From Sesamum alatum (lineage: Eukaryota > Streptophyta > Magnoliopsida > Lamiales > Pedaliaceae), in contig JACGWO010000004.1 of assembly GCA_034509735.1 (NCBI GenBank), positions 14,737,395 to 14,801,394 of the forward strand: a stretch of DNA of 64,000 nucleotides, given 5' to 3'. The notes below the pieces were generated by a model. The model was not told where the DNA came from. It did no database searches and worked only from the letters and a program-made list of their open reading frames with translations. A program made the translations under genes and the position numbers. This document shows, piece by piece, positions 48,285-59,715 of this stretch (positions are counted from its first letter, which is position 1; each line of letters starts with the position of its first letter).

Positions 48285-50149
48285 ATAGTTATAAGAATTA
48301 GTATCAGTATATATTGTATTCAATTTTCAATTATTACTATATTAATTTAAATTTTTTTATGAACTTAATATTTTTATTTGTCAAATTAATTAATTTAATT
48401 TTAATAGGGTTAAGCTAATTTTTTTGCTTCGCCATTGTTTTGTTGGTGAAAAATCACAAGATTAATTATTAATTATTAAGTAAAATTTTATTGATATTTA
48501 TTTATAAAAAATACTATTAAATAATAATTAATAATTTTAAATGTCAAAATAGTACTTAAATCTTTAAATGATAATTAAGAACTAATTAAAATTACTTATT
48601 AGTAGCTTTTTATTGAAGTCCAAGCATAAATAAACAAGCATATATATAATTTAAGAGTATAAATATTAATTATTAAATTTATGATAATATAAATGTATGT
48701 TTCATTTTCAAATTATGTGTACTCGTTGATTTCAACTCACTCTTCATTGTCTTTGTAATAGTTATAAGAATTAGTATCATTATATATTGTATTCAATTTT
48801 CAATTATTATATTAATTTAAATTTTTTATGAATTCAACATTTTTATTTGTCGAATTAACTAATTAAATTTTAATAGGGATAAGCCAATTTTTTTGCTTCG
48901 CCATTGTTTTGTTGGTGAAAAATCACAAGATTAATTTTTAATTATGAAGTAAAATTTTATTGATATTTATTTATAAAAAATATTATTAAATAATAATTAA
49001 TAATTTGAAATGTCAAAATAGTACTTAAATCTTTAAATGATAATTAAGAACTAATTAAAATTATTTATTAGTAGCTTTTTAAAATTATTTATTAGTAGCT
49101 TTTTATTGAAGTCCCAGCATAAATAAACAAGCATATATATAATTTAAGAGTGTAAATATTAATTATGAAATTTATGATAATATAAATGTATGTTTCATTT
49201 TCAAAATATGTGTACTCGGTGATTTCAACTCACTCTTCCTTGTCGTAATAATAGTTATAAGGATTAGTATCATTAAATATTGTATTCAATTTTCAATTAT
49301 TATTATATTAATTTACATTCTTTTTTATGAATTTAGTATTTTTATTTATCAAATTATTTAATTAAATTTTAATAGGGTTAAGCTAATTTTTTGTCTTCGC
49401 CATTGTTTTGTTGGTGAAAAATCACAAGATTAATTATTAATTATTAAGTAAATTTTTTATTGATATTTATTTATAAAAAATACTATTAAATAATAATTAA
49501 TAATTCAAAATGTCAAAATAGTACTTAGATCTGTAAAGTATAATTAAGAACTAATTAAATGAAGTCCCAGCATAAATAAACAAGCATATATATAATTTAA
49601 GAGTATAAATATTAATTCTTAAATTTATGATAATATAAATATAGTTTTGATTTTCAAAATATTTGTACTCGTTGATTTAAACTCACTCTTCATTGTCGTA
49701 GTAATAGTTATAAGAAGTAATTGTATTTAATCATTATATATTGTATTCAATCTTCAATTATTATTATATTAATTTAATTTTTTTTATGAATTTAATATTT
49801 TTATTTAAACTCACTCTTCATTGTCGTAGTAATAGTTATAAGAATTAATTGTATTTAATCATTATATATTGTATTCAATCTTCAATTATTATTATATTAA
49901 TTTAATTTTTTTTATGAATTTAATATTTTTATTTACAAAATGAATTAATGAAATTGTAATAGGGTTAAGCCAATTTTCTGGCTTCACCACTATTTTGTTG
50001 GTGAAATATCAGAAGATTAATTATTAACTAAAATTTTCTTCATATTTATTTATAAAAAATATTATTAAATAATAATTATATTTTGAAATGTTAAAATAGT
50101 ACTTAAATCTTTTAATCGTAATTAAGAACTAATTAAAATTGATTATTAG

Positions 50150-50370
50150 TTAAACTAATCATTAACAAAAAATAATAAATAAAAAGGAGTCGTAGGTAAC
50201 AACTCCCAAGTGGAAAGTCGTTCCCTACACCAACGACTTGGCCATCTTTTCACAAAAAAAAAAAAAAAACAAGTAAACAAGAAAACACAATAACAAACAA
50301 ATTTTGGGAGTCGTCATTTCAATGACATCTCCAAGCGTTTATTAGAAAAGAAAAAGAAAAAGAAAAATAG
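50150..50370 (-). repeat. GGAGTCG foldback segment, right copy
   Basis: Opposite-strand partner of 30770-30990: GGCCAAGTCGTTGGTG, GGGAGTTGTTACCT, ACGACTCCT and TTGTTAATGATTAG in the same order. Confidence 0.65.
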
Positions 50371-51432
50371 GACCAATATTAATTTTGTAAAATTTTCTAT
50401 TTTTCGATAATATTTTTATAAATATGCCCTCCGAATTAACGTGGCAGAAGATAAGATCAAGAGGGTGACGTATCGTTTGAGTTTTGAGTGTAAATTCTTT
50501 AGAACATTAAAATATTTTAAAACTAATAAATTATTACAAATTATTTGATAAATTATTATTTTCTGTTAATAAAAAACGAAAGAGATAGCAGAAAAAAACA
50601 AGATATTAAAATCGAGCAAATAATTTTTTTTTAGAGAAAAATAAGGAGCTCCAACTTATTTTTAAATTTTAGAAAATGCTTTTAAATTCACCAACTCAAC
50701 ATCTTATAACTTTATCTTCTTATTTTATCAAAATAAATCAAGAACTTAATTTAGAAAAATAAGATCTGATATATTATAAATTTTAAAACTGCTATAAGAT
50801 GCATGAACTTATAAAATTTTTAAAGTAAACTTAGCCAAACACACTCTACGATTATCTTTCCACATTAGGTGTTGGCCCTCACTACGAGGTTATAACCTAA
50901 TTATTAAAGTTGAAATCCCATGAATAAGAATGAGTTCAAGTGATCAACAAATGTTCGGTTATTATTTCACTTTATGTTAATTTATTATAATTATTGTTTC
51001 ATTAATCTTCGTAATTCGGATGTTATTAAGAATCATATTGATCAATAAATTAGTGTGATCATGGAGTTATTATCCCTATAACATGAATAATTACTGCAAT
51101 TAGTTTATTAAGTATCAATAATTGATTTAATAAATAAATACTAAAAATAAGATTTACATTGAACCCTATGAGGCTCAAGATGATTATAGAAACTTATTAA
51201 GATGTTTGATCTATCTTGGTTTCATGGTTGGTAATATGCCAAATTAACTTCCAGTTGTTTGTTTCAATGAAATAAGAAATATAAAAACGACATAAATAGC
51301 AATTTATTTATCTTCATTCCCTCGTTGTTGCGCTTGTATATTATTTTAATACGAAAAAAATGTAATTGTGGTCCTAGAGCTGTAATGAGTAATACTTTTG
51401 TACGAAAAAAAATGTAATACTTTTGTTTTTTA
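50371..51432. other. Intergenic stretch, no gene seen
   Basis: AT-rich; no repeat or coding signal recognised. Confidence 0.5.
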
Positions 51433-51441
51433 AATTTGTAA

Positions 51442-51853
51442 GGGTAAATTCTAGCCACCCCGAAGTTTGGTATAATTATAAATATATTTTTGTTATTTGA
51501 AAAATTGCAAATACCCCATGAGGTTTGTAACTTTTAACCAAATGCCTGAGATTGATCATTTTGCCCTTGAATTTTTAGTTAAAATTGTAGAAAAATCAAC
51601 TGAGGCAAATTGTATTATTGCTTCTCTGTGTAAAAAACTTAAGAAACCTCTCCCTACGTATTGTAGTCCAAAAAACTTTAAGAATAATTTACTTTGTATA
51701 AGGGCATTTTGGTCAGTTCACCCATAAAAATGCATGAAAATGAGTTATTTGTTAGACGGTTACAAACCTCAGGGGGATATTTATAATTTTTCAAATAACA
51801 AAGGGGTATTTATAATTATGCTAAATCTCAGGGAAAATAGCTCTAATTTACCC
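51442..51853. mobile_element. MULE-type foldback MITE, 9-bp target duplication
   Basis: GGGTAAATTCTAGCC to GCTCTAATTTACCC, with arms sharing ATAATTATAAATA..TTTGTTATTTGAAAAATT and GAGGTTTGTAAC. Perfect 9-bp repeats AATTTGTAA (51433-51441, 51854-51862). The short ORF inside is not called. Confidence 0.8.
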
Positions 51854-51862
51854 AATTTGTAA

Positions 51863-52484
51863 TTATGGACTATAATTAAAAAAATAGCTTATTTAGTTTA
51901 ATATAGCGGGAAAATACTAAATTTTTCGAAAATTATCACATGCTTGGCAAGTGACTACTTTAATTTGGGAATTTTCAATTTCGGGTCAGTTGTGTTGATG
52001 TGACAATTTTTAGCCTAATGACATTTGAACTAATGTGTTAATTTTTTTTAATTATAATCCTCAGTTGTGAATTCGAAATTCGAGAGAACCAAAAATATCA
52101 CTCATCTTCTATAGTTGTATGACCAAATTTGCATTTTTCCCCTTACGTTCTTTACAATAGAGTCAGGATAAAAATATCACATCAACAAAACTGATAGAAA
52201 AATTAAAAATTTTGAAATTGAAAGGATCGCGTGCAAAATATATGCTAATCCCGATGGATTTAGCATTTCCTAGCACCCCTTGGACTAAATTTGCTATTTT
52301 TTTTTTTAAGCTGTAGTCCTTAGTTTCATATTTGAAAATTAGATCAAATCAAAACAATCGCTTTTTTTAGTTACGATACCAAAAATACATTTTTCCTATT
52401 TAAATGTGGACCGGTTGCTCACTATACTTCACATTTTTTCTTCTAATTTTTTATTTGCAGCTTTATTTTCATTTAAATTTTCAC
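51863..52484. other. Upstream region of second PRISE gene
   Basis: No distinct repeat with ends was found. Upstream promoter elements cannot be named with confidence. Confidence 0.45.
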
Positions 52485-52492
52485 TATATATA
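52485..52492 (+). promoter_or_regulatory. TATA box of second PRISE gene
   Basis: TATATATA, about 100 bp upstream of the start codon, in front of a pyrimidine-rich leader. Confidence 0.55.
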
Positions 52493-52591
52493 CACCTCCT
52501 CCACCAGCCTGCTGGCCCCTCAATACGAATTTCAGGAGTCTTTGCTCTTTCATTTTCTTGTCAATTTGAAGACAACATGTACACTGATGCT

Positions 52592-54335
52592 ATGAGCTGG
52601 TGGTACAAAAGGTCCATTGGTGAAGTTGATCAGGTATGCACATATAAACTTGGTCAAAAATATTATTAATTTGTGAGTTGATCACCAATTCAAATCCAAA
52701 TCCTTATCCGACCCAATTGTGTGAGGTTGTGTTTGGTTTGATGAATTTGAAGTTAAGAATCGTAAAACGTGTTTGGATTATATTATATTGCAAAGGATTT
52801 GAAAAAATTTCAATTCTCGTTTTGAGCTATTTTTAATAGTAACGTGATAAATTTTAAATTCTTGAAATATGAAGTCATTTGAATTTATTTTTTCGAAATT
52901 CTTCCCTCAAATCCAAATACAACATTACACAATTGTCTAGTGTTGTGATTGGTTTGATGGATTTAGAACTAAGAAATTTAAATACATAATAATAAACTCA
53001 CTACACTTATTTGGATAGATTTATGTTGCAAAGGATTTGACGTAATCCTTCAATTCTCATTGAGCTGTTTTTAGTAACATCGTGGTGGATTTCAAATTCA
53101 TTCGTTATGAAGCCTAAAAATTCTTAGTCCAAATTCTTTCTTAAAATTCAAATCTTTTCATCCAAATTAAGCCTAATTATTAACTCTTTCTTTTCTCACA
53201 TTTTATCCCGCAGAAAAAGCTTGAACCAAACGGTGTTGCCCTGAGTTACCAGAGCGTTGCACTCATTGTAGGCGTCACGGGCATCGCCGGCAGCGGCTTG
53301 GCCGAGACTCTGTCGTTTGCCGACACGCCCGGCGGTCCATGGAAGGTCTACGGGGTCGCCCGCCGCCCCTGCCCCGAGTGGCTGGCCAACCTCCAGGTCG
53401 AATACGTCCAATGCGACATTGCCAAAACCGATGAAACATACTCCAAGTTGTCTCCCCTCACTGATATCACCCACATTTTCTACGTCTCCTGGACGGGCTC
53501 CGAGGACGTCGCACTGAACACACTCATGTTCAGGAACATCCTGGACGCCGTCATCCCGAATGCGCCGAATCTCAAACACCTCAGCCTCCAAACAGGCATC
53601 AAATACTACTGGGGAAACATGGCGGAAATGGACAGCAGCAACCAGCCACACGACTGCCCGTTCTACGAGAATTTGCCGAGACTGAAACAAGAGAACTTCT
53701 ACTACAACCTGGAAGACTTAGTGTACGAATCAGCCCTGAGAAAGAACAGTTTAACCTGGTCCATCCACAGGCCCGCCCTGATTTTCGGGTTCTCCCCTTG
53801 CAGCATGATGAACACTGTCAGCACACTCAGCGTCTACGCCGCAATTTGCAAGCACGAAAACAAGCCGTTGGTGTACACGGGCACTGAGGTGTCCTGGACC
53901 TGTTTGTGGGACGCCGTGGATTCCGATTTACTAGCCGAGCACTTCCTGTGGACAGCGACGGATCCTAAGGCCAAGAACCAGGCGTTCAACGTTAACAACG
54001 GTGACGTCTTTAAGTGGAAGCACATGTGGAATGTGCTGGCGGGGCAGTTCGGGCTGGAGGCCGTGGGGTATGAAGGGAAGGAGCCGGTTTTGCTGGAGGA
54101 TTTGATGAAGGATAAGGACGGTGTGTGGGATGAGATTGTGAAGAAGCACGATTTGGTGCCGACGAAGCTGAGAGACATAGCGGCATTTTGGTTGGCAGAT
54201 GTAGTGTTCAGGAACAAGGAGACTCTGTGCAGCATGAACAAGAACAAGGAGTTCGGGTTCTTGGGGTTCAGGGACACCACCAAGTCATTTGTTAATACTA
54301 TTAACAAGATGAGAGCTTATAAGTTCATTCCTTGA
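52592..54335 (+). CDS. PRISE: PRISE-family NADPH-dependent reductase, diverged paralogue, two exons
   Basis: Exon 1 is 52592-52633 (MSWWYKRSIGEVDQ); exon 2 is 53214-54335; GT-AG intron in phase 0; 387 residues. Motifs: GVTGIAGSGLAE (34-45), VYGVARR (59-65), QCDIAK (80-85), THIFYVSWTGSED (100-112), catalytic Lys in TGIKYY (K144), catalytic Tyr in NFYYNLED (Y177), HRPALIFGFSP and C-terminus AYKFIP. The usual (A/T)NR after the W of motif IV is replaced by TGSED, and the region after the catalytic Lys (WGNMAEMDSSNQ) differs from the GPFE..GK of its neighbour, with one extra residue before Tyr. Reductase chemistry is likely retained; a different substrate range is an inference. An in-frame upstream ATG at 52577 would add MYTDA. 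The start at 52592 is chosen because it matches the family's MSWW start. Confidence 0.93.
52634..53213 (+). other. Intron of second PRISE gene carrying two MITE copies
   Basis: Donor CAG|GTATGC, acceptor CCGCAG|AAA. Two related segments follow each other: 52726-52923 (GTTGTGTTTGGTTTGATG..CCAAATACAAC, inverted ends) and about 52942-53172 (GTTGTGATTGGTTTGATGG..CATCCAAATTAAGCC). Shared inner blocks include GCAAAGGATTTGA and CAATTCTC.TT.GAGCT.TTTTTA. Confidence 0.75.
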
Positions 54336-54371
54336 GTGTGCTTCATTACTAGTGTGATGGTTTAAGGACTG

Positions 54372-54377
54372 AATAAA
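54372..54377 (+). terminator. Poly(A) signal of second PRISE gene
   Basis: AATAAA 37 bp after the stop codon. Confidence 0.5.
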
Positions 54378-54507
54378 GGATGAAATTAGCAGTTGGTGAC
54401 TATTGTAATATTGCTCATAATTAAGATTGAATAAGATCTTGTGATTGTTTGAGTGATTTTGTGAAACTAGTATAGCAAATTAATGAATGTTTTATATCGA
54501 TTATTAG

Positions 54508-54760
54508 GATAATTACACCGCCCTCTCTGAGGTTTAGAGTAATTATATTTAGGTTTTTGTGGTTTGAAATATTATATCTAATACCTCTAGTATTTGTTTC
54601 TGTCCAACAAATAGACTACTCATTAGTGAAATTCCAAGAATTTGCTTACATTAGCAAAATAGTTGAATGAAAATCCATTTTTACCCCGATTGACTTATTA
54701 CATATTTATTTAAGGTCAAACAAATGTTTTATAACAGAATTACCCTTCTACATTTTCACC
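54508..54760. repeat. One-armed remnant of a foldback MITE
   Basis: GGATAATTACACCGCC..CTGAGGTTTAGAGTAATTATA..GGTTTTTGTGGTTTGAAATAT resembles one arm of 51442-51853. The other arm is not evident. Confidence 0.4.
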
Positions 54761-55037
54761 CTTCGGCAATGTTTACTAAGGGCTATTAATCTAGATATCC
54801 AGGCTAATAAAGCCAAGGGAGGTTTTACTAGGAAAAGAGGTGGCTCGCTACTAATTCGTATTAGCCCCCTACAACAATATGGGCAGGCATGCGAGACTAA
54901 CAATGTATGAGGCCCACCACATTCAACTACTAACTATTTTTTCCTGTTCCTGCTCTCTCCTGCCATTTGTCTGGATTGCCCGTAGTTTTTACTCGAATTA
55001 CACTTAATCATTAATTATTGTCGTGACTGGAGGTAGA

Positions 55038-55150
55038 TGAAATAAAGAGTCGACATTCTTCACTTCTCTCTCCTCCATTGGTGTCTTCTCTGAAGCTCAA
55101 GCGTGAAATAAAGAGTAGGCATTCTTCACTTCTCTGCTCCCCCATTGAAA
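55038..55150 (+). repeat. Two copies of a 65-bp tandem repeat
   Basis: TGAAATAAAGAGT.G.CATTCTTCAC at 55038 and 55103, just upstream of the transporter-like fragment. Confidence 0.6.
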
Positions 55151-55325
55151 TCGAGTGGTTTTCGGAAGCCATGGAACTCAGTCGGCTCTCCTTCATAGGG
55201 CCAACACTTGGATCCGAATGGTCCCTTTCTCCCACTAAAGAAAGTCTTCTATCCACTGCAGTTTTTAGTGGAACGTTTGTGGATCATATTTCTTGGGCTT
55301 CATTACCGATGCTTATGGAAGAAGG
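55144..55325 (+). pseudogene. Fragment like an SV2-related/organic cation transporter (OCT7-type MFS) exon
   Basis: Reads IEWFSEAMELSRLSFIGPTL, GSEWSLSPTKESLLSTAVFS and GTFVDHISWASL. This follows the first-helix pattern W.SEAMEMM.LSF.GPA...W.LS..EESL...VFAG...GA.SWG of plant SV2/OCT7-like transporters. Only this one exon-sized piece is present, followed by a GTAATC that could be an old donor; no other exon was found nearby. It is probably a decayed or moved gene fragment. Identification is from motif memory only. Confidence 0.5.
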
Positions 55326-55920
55326 TAATCAACAGACCCCTTTTTTTTTCTTCTTCTTCTTCTTCTTCAAATTTTGGTCTTAGAATAAGGAAATGGAATA
55401 CTTTTTTTAGCTGGAATATCGTCGTTTTTCTCCTTTCAAGATGGGAATTCATGGTGTTGCCATGGTAACGTTTGCAGCCGTGCTTTAAGTGTGTTTTTCC
55501 GGATTAAAAATCTTTAGTCATCCTTCATTTTCTTGTTGGGTTTGGGGACCGAGGGCGGGCATGTTTATTCAGCCTAGTTCATGGAGTTCGTACCAATAAT
55601 AGAGGGGCTTGGATGATTTTTATGTACTTATTTTGGATAATTAGAGAACTTTTTGAGGCTTCTCTTGCATGGGTGCTGATCTCTTTTCCCAATTTCAGCT
55701 AGATAGTTCTTCCATCACTCTAATTAGAGAGCTCCATTCACAATTCTGTTGTTCTTGATGCAGATTATCATGCCTAGATGGAGTTGGAGATGGGGTATGG
55801 GCAAAATGGAAATTGACGATTTAGTCGGATATGCAATCTAAGAGGGTAAACAAGTGATCTACTTATCCACCCATACTAACCCAACAATGTCAGCAAAGTA
55901 AACAATTTGTGCAATAATCT
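55326..55920. other. Non-coding stretch before the Athila-like element
   Basis: A (TTC)n tract near 55348-55369; nothing else recognised. Confidence 0.5.
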
Positions 55921-57159
55921 TGATTGGGGAAAATTATACAACTTATTCTTATGTTTTCACCCTCATTTTATCTCAATACAATGCTTGTTTTTGAGTACAT
56001 TTATGTTTTTTTTAGGAACTTTGGTGGACAAAAGGGCAAGTGCAAGAAAAGAGTTCAAACATAGAAAGAAGAGTAAAAAATTCTACATAAATGACTGCAG
56101 GTTAGCCCGTGACCCACGGGCTATCAGAGATGCGGTTTCAGAAACGCAGGAAGCATAACCCGTGACCCACGGGTTATCAGACATTCACTGGGCGGAAATT
56201 GGCAGACGAGTTGACTTGTAAAAAACGAGAATTCTGATTTTAGGTCACTCAAAAAGAAGTCCTATTTCCTTTGTAATTTACCTTAGAGTCTTGGTTAGAA
56301 TAGGACTAGAAAAGGAAAAGAGTTTTATGCTAAATAGAGTCATATTCCTCTCATTCCTCAATTAGAATTCTCCCTCTATATAAAGAAGGAAAGAGGAGAA
56401 GAAGAGATCACTTTTTCTCCAGCAATTTTCTGCATCTTTCTCTTGTGTTTTTGTTAGAATTAGGATGAACTAATTTTCTTTTTGTGCTAAGGCTTATGGA
56501 AAGCCTAATTGATACTATGTGTTAAATATTTTCTGGATTAATCTAGTGTTGTTTTCGCATATCCATGAGTTATTGTGTTTGTTGCTATTATTTAAGAGCT
56601 TGATCACCTCTTAGATTTTCTTAATTATGTTAATGAACCGAGAGGAAATTTAGCATAGTGGAAAGAGTAATTCATGGTGTGGATTGAATGATGTGTAGAC
56701 ATACAAAAACATGATCTATCTGGTTTTATAGGTTTTTCATAAATCTTCATGCATTATTATCATGAGTTTTGGAGAGGAGAGATCCCCTAATTCCTTGATT
56801 GTAATAGGTTCGGTATAGCTCGAGAGAATATATTAGATTAAAATAGGAAAAACCTCAGTATGCGAAAATACTTGTTTGTTTGATTGATCCGTTAATATTG
56901 AATACGTTGTATTGATTAGGTGGACCTATAGTCGTAGCACTTCTTCCTAAATCTGCATTTTTTCCTTCACCGTAATTACTTGCTTTAGTTGATTTTATTG
57001 CCTTTTAGTAGTTCCATAAAATCATTCAAATTCTCGATTGTTCAAATAATTAGGGGTTAGTCATAGTTGTGGTAATTGTTTCATTAAATCCTCGTGGGAT
57101 CGACATTCTTTATACTACTTGATAGCTAGTACACTTGCTAGTACGTATATTTGCAATCA
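55921..57159 (+). repeat. 5' LTR of Athila-like element
   Basis: 1,239 bp. TATATAAA at 56377-56384. Contains two perfect hairpins: AGCCCGTG-ACC-CACGGGCT (56104-56122), and one with a 10-bp stem ATAACCCGTG and loop ACC (56155-56177). Confidence 0.92.
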
Positions 57160-57166
57160 AGTTTTT

Positions 57167-57182
57167 TGGCGCCGTTGCCGGG
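57167..57182 (+). other. Primer binding site, tRNA-Asp type
   Basis: TGGCGCCGTTGCCGGG, complementary to the 3' end of plant tRNA-Asp, seven bases after the LTR. Confidence 0.85.
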
Positions 57183-57300
57183 AATTTAATTCGAAATAAT
57201 ATCATAATTCCCTGGACTTAATTAATTTGGATTTTTCTTTGCTTTATTTTTATTTTCTATTTTTACCTCACTTCTCTACTTTTTTTTGGTTCACAGTTTA

Positions 57301-58560
57301 ATGACACGAAGTAGTGGTGGAGAGTTAGCACAATTCGATCCCGAAATTGAGAGAACATTCTGTCAACAAAGAAACACCATTGAGAGGGGTGAGGGGAGTA
57401 AAAATCCGAACACGGAGGATCAATTTGTTCTCACAGAACCGGCCATGGAGAATGCTTTAGGGGTCGTGCAGAGGCCAATGATGAAATATACGTTCCCAAC
57501 AGCAGATAGGGTGACATCTAGCATTGCCAAACCCTCAATCCGAGCCAACAATTTTGAGATCAAGCCGTCCATCATTCAGATGATCCAAACACGTATGCAG
57601 TTTTTTGGTTTGCTTGATGAAAATCCTAATCAACATCTTTCTAACTTCCTTGAAATTTGTGATACTTTTAAGTTCAATGGTGTTAGTGATGATGCTGTTA
57701 GGCTTAGATTATTTCCGTTTTCCTTGTGTGATAAGGCCAAAGATTGGCTGCAGTCATTGCCTGCCGGTAGTATTACGACTTGGCAAGACTTGACACAAAA
57801 ATTCCTTGCTAAATACTTTCCCCCATCTAAAATCGCTAAATTGCTCAATGACATAACTTCTTTTGTGCAGTTAGATAGGGAATCGTTATATGATGCATGG
57901 GAACGTTTCAGGGATATGCTTAGAAAGTGCTCTTATCATGAGCTCCCAGTATGGCGGCAAGTGCAAACATTCTACAATGGTGTCACTTTGGCCAACCGAG
58001 CAACCATCGACGCAGCTGCCGGCGGGACCATCATGAAGAAACTACCCTCCGAAGCGTTCATCCTCATTGATGAGATAGCATCGAGCTTCTATCCCTATGG
58101 CCAAGACCGACAAGTAGCCGGTGTCCACCAAGTTGACGCCATGACTGCGGTGTCTGCCTAGTTGGCGGCACTTACGCAGCAAGTGAATAACCTTGGAGCC
58201 GCAATATGGAATGCTCCACCCATAGGACCTTGTGGCGCTTTTGGTCAGATAGGCCATTTAAGTCCGGAATGCCGGGTAGGAAATACAAATGTTGCCCTTG
58301 AAGATGCTAATTTTGTTTTGTCATGGTGGCAGGTCAAACTTCAATCCATACTCCAACAACTACAATCCGGGATGGCGTAGCCACCCCAATTTTTCGTGGA
58401 GTAACAACCAACAACATGGACCGTCGGGATGCCAACAACAACCATGCCAGCAGCAGCCACCGCAGGAGAAGAAAAGCAACCTTGAAGACATGCTCTCCAA
58501 TTTCATCACCGCTGCCAACACCCGTTTTCAGAACCAAGATGCATCAATTTGAAATCTCGA
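57301..58560 (+). pseudogene. gag of Athila-like element
   Basis: Starts MTRSSGGELAQFDPEIERTF. The core FEIKPSIIQMIQ, RLRLFPFSLCDKAKDWLQSL, TQKFLAKYFPPSKIAKL, YDAWERFRDMLRKC and QTFYNGV is classic Athila/gypsy gag. A TAG at 58159-58161 interrupts it, and the same frame continues into a damaged zinc knuckle (PCGAFGQIGHLSPEC, second Cys replaced by Phe). A frameshift near 58325 leads to YSNNYNPGWRSHPNFSW and a Gln-rich stretch with another stop after QNQDASI. Structural protein; broken. Confidence 0.88.
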
Positions 58561-59715
58561 GGTCTAAATGGGGCAAATTGTGAGCATGTTATCCAGCAGA
58601 AAGGAGGGGCAACTTCCGAGTGACACCGAGAAAAATCCTAAGGAGCAAGTTAATGCAATCACACTCAAGAATGGGAAAATTCTCGGAGAAGAACCACCCA
58701 ATGAGCACATGGTCGAGCCATAACCGAAAAAAGTGGAGGAGCCTAAAGAGGAAACGAAAGGGAGTACTCCTAAACTCAAGTTTAATTTAGATGATGTTCC
58801 TCCATACATTCCCTACCCCGGAAGAGTTTTAAAAGCTAACTCAGATAAATAGTTTGGCAAATTCTTAGAGTTGTTTAAAAAGATTCATATTAATATCCCT
58901 CTAATTGATGCACTGTCATAGATGCCAAGCTAAACTAAATTCTTGAAGGAAGTGATTTCGAATAAGAGGAAGTGGGAAGGAGGCGAGATGGTGAAGCTCA
59001 ATGAAGAATGTTCGGCGATTCTCCAAAACAAGCTACCACCCAAGCTCAAGGACCCGGGGGGTTTTTCTATACCTTGCACTATAGGGAATACCAATTTTGA
59101 TAAACCTTTTGTGATCTAGGTGCTAGTGTGAATTTGATGCCATATTCTATTTTTGAGAAACTTGGAATGCATGAGCTTACTCCCATTATAATCACTTTAC
59201 AACTAGCCGATAGAAGCATTAAGTATCCTAGGGGAATAGTCGAAGATGTGTTGGTCAAAGTCGGCAAATTTATCATCCCCGTTGATTGTATTATGTTAGA
59301 TATGGAAGAGGATAAGAATATGCCATTGATTCTAGGAAGACCTTTTCTTGCCACGAGTAGAGCACTAATTGATGTGCATAAAGGTCAACTCACTCTTAGA
59401 GTTAATGATGAACATATAGTCTTTGATGTGTTTAAGCCTATGAAATATCTACATAAGAATGAGCATGACATATTTGCAATTGATAGTATTAATGCCCCTA
59501 GAACTGAAAATGCTCATTTTGTCCAATGTAAGGATCCCAAAGAAAATTGTTTCACAAATTCTAATGGGAATAATTTGCAGGACGTGAAAAAAGAGCATGT
59601 GGATGTTGAAAATTTTGTAGACACAGGTCAAGATTTGAAGTCTAAACTACAAAAAGTATTGTTGTTAAATGGAGTTACTTCCAATCACAAAGCAAAACCA
59701 CCAGATGCAGCATGA
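58561..59715 (+). pseudogene. gag-pol linker and aspartic protease of Athila-like element
   Basis: After a linker with several stops (NAITLKNGKILGEEPP, PPYIPYPGRVLK) comes KLPPKLKDPGGFSIPCTIGN. The protease active site DLGASVNLMP is intact at about 59113-59142, but a one-base frameshift just before it separates it from the upstream block. Further motifs: LQLADRSIKYPRGIVEDVLV and PLILGRPFLATSRALIDV, both typical of Athila proteases. No RT follows. Confidence 0.88.

Larger units (their letters stand above)
38710..50150 (+). repeat. Tandem array of an AT-rich ~470-bp unit
   Basis: The anchor TGAAGTCCCAG (or a close variant) recurs at 38761, 39250, 39670, 40105, 40577, 41043, 41516, 44113, 44671, 45144, 45648, 46121, 46578, 46995, 48614, 49107 and 49560. 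Spacing is 417-558 bp, mostly about 470. Each unit also holds CTTCATTGTCGTAGTAATAG, a (TA)n run and GCTTCGCCATTGTTTTGTTG. All units face the same way. Two LTR-type insertions interrupt the array. ORFs inside are by-products of the repeat. Confidence 0.92.
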
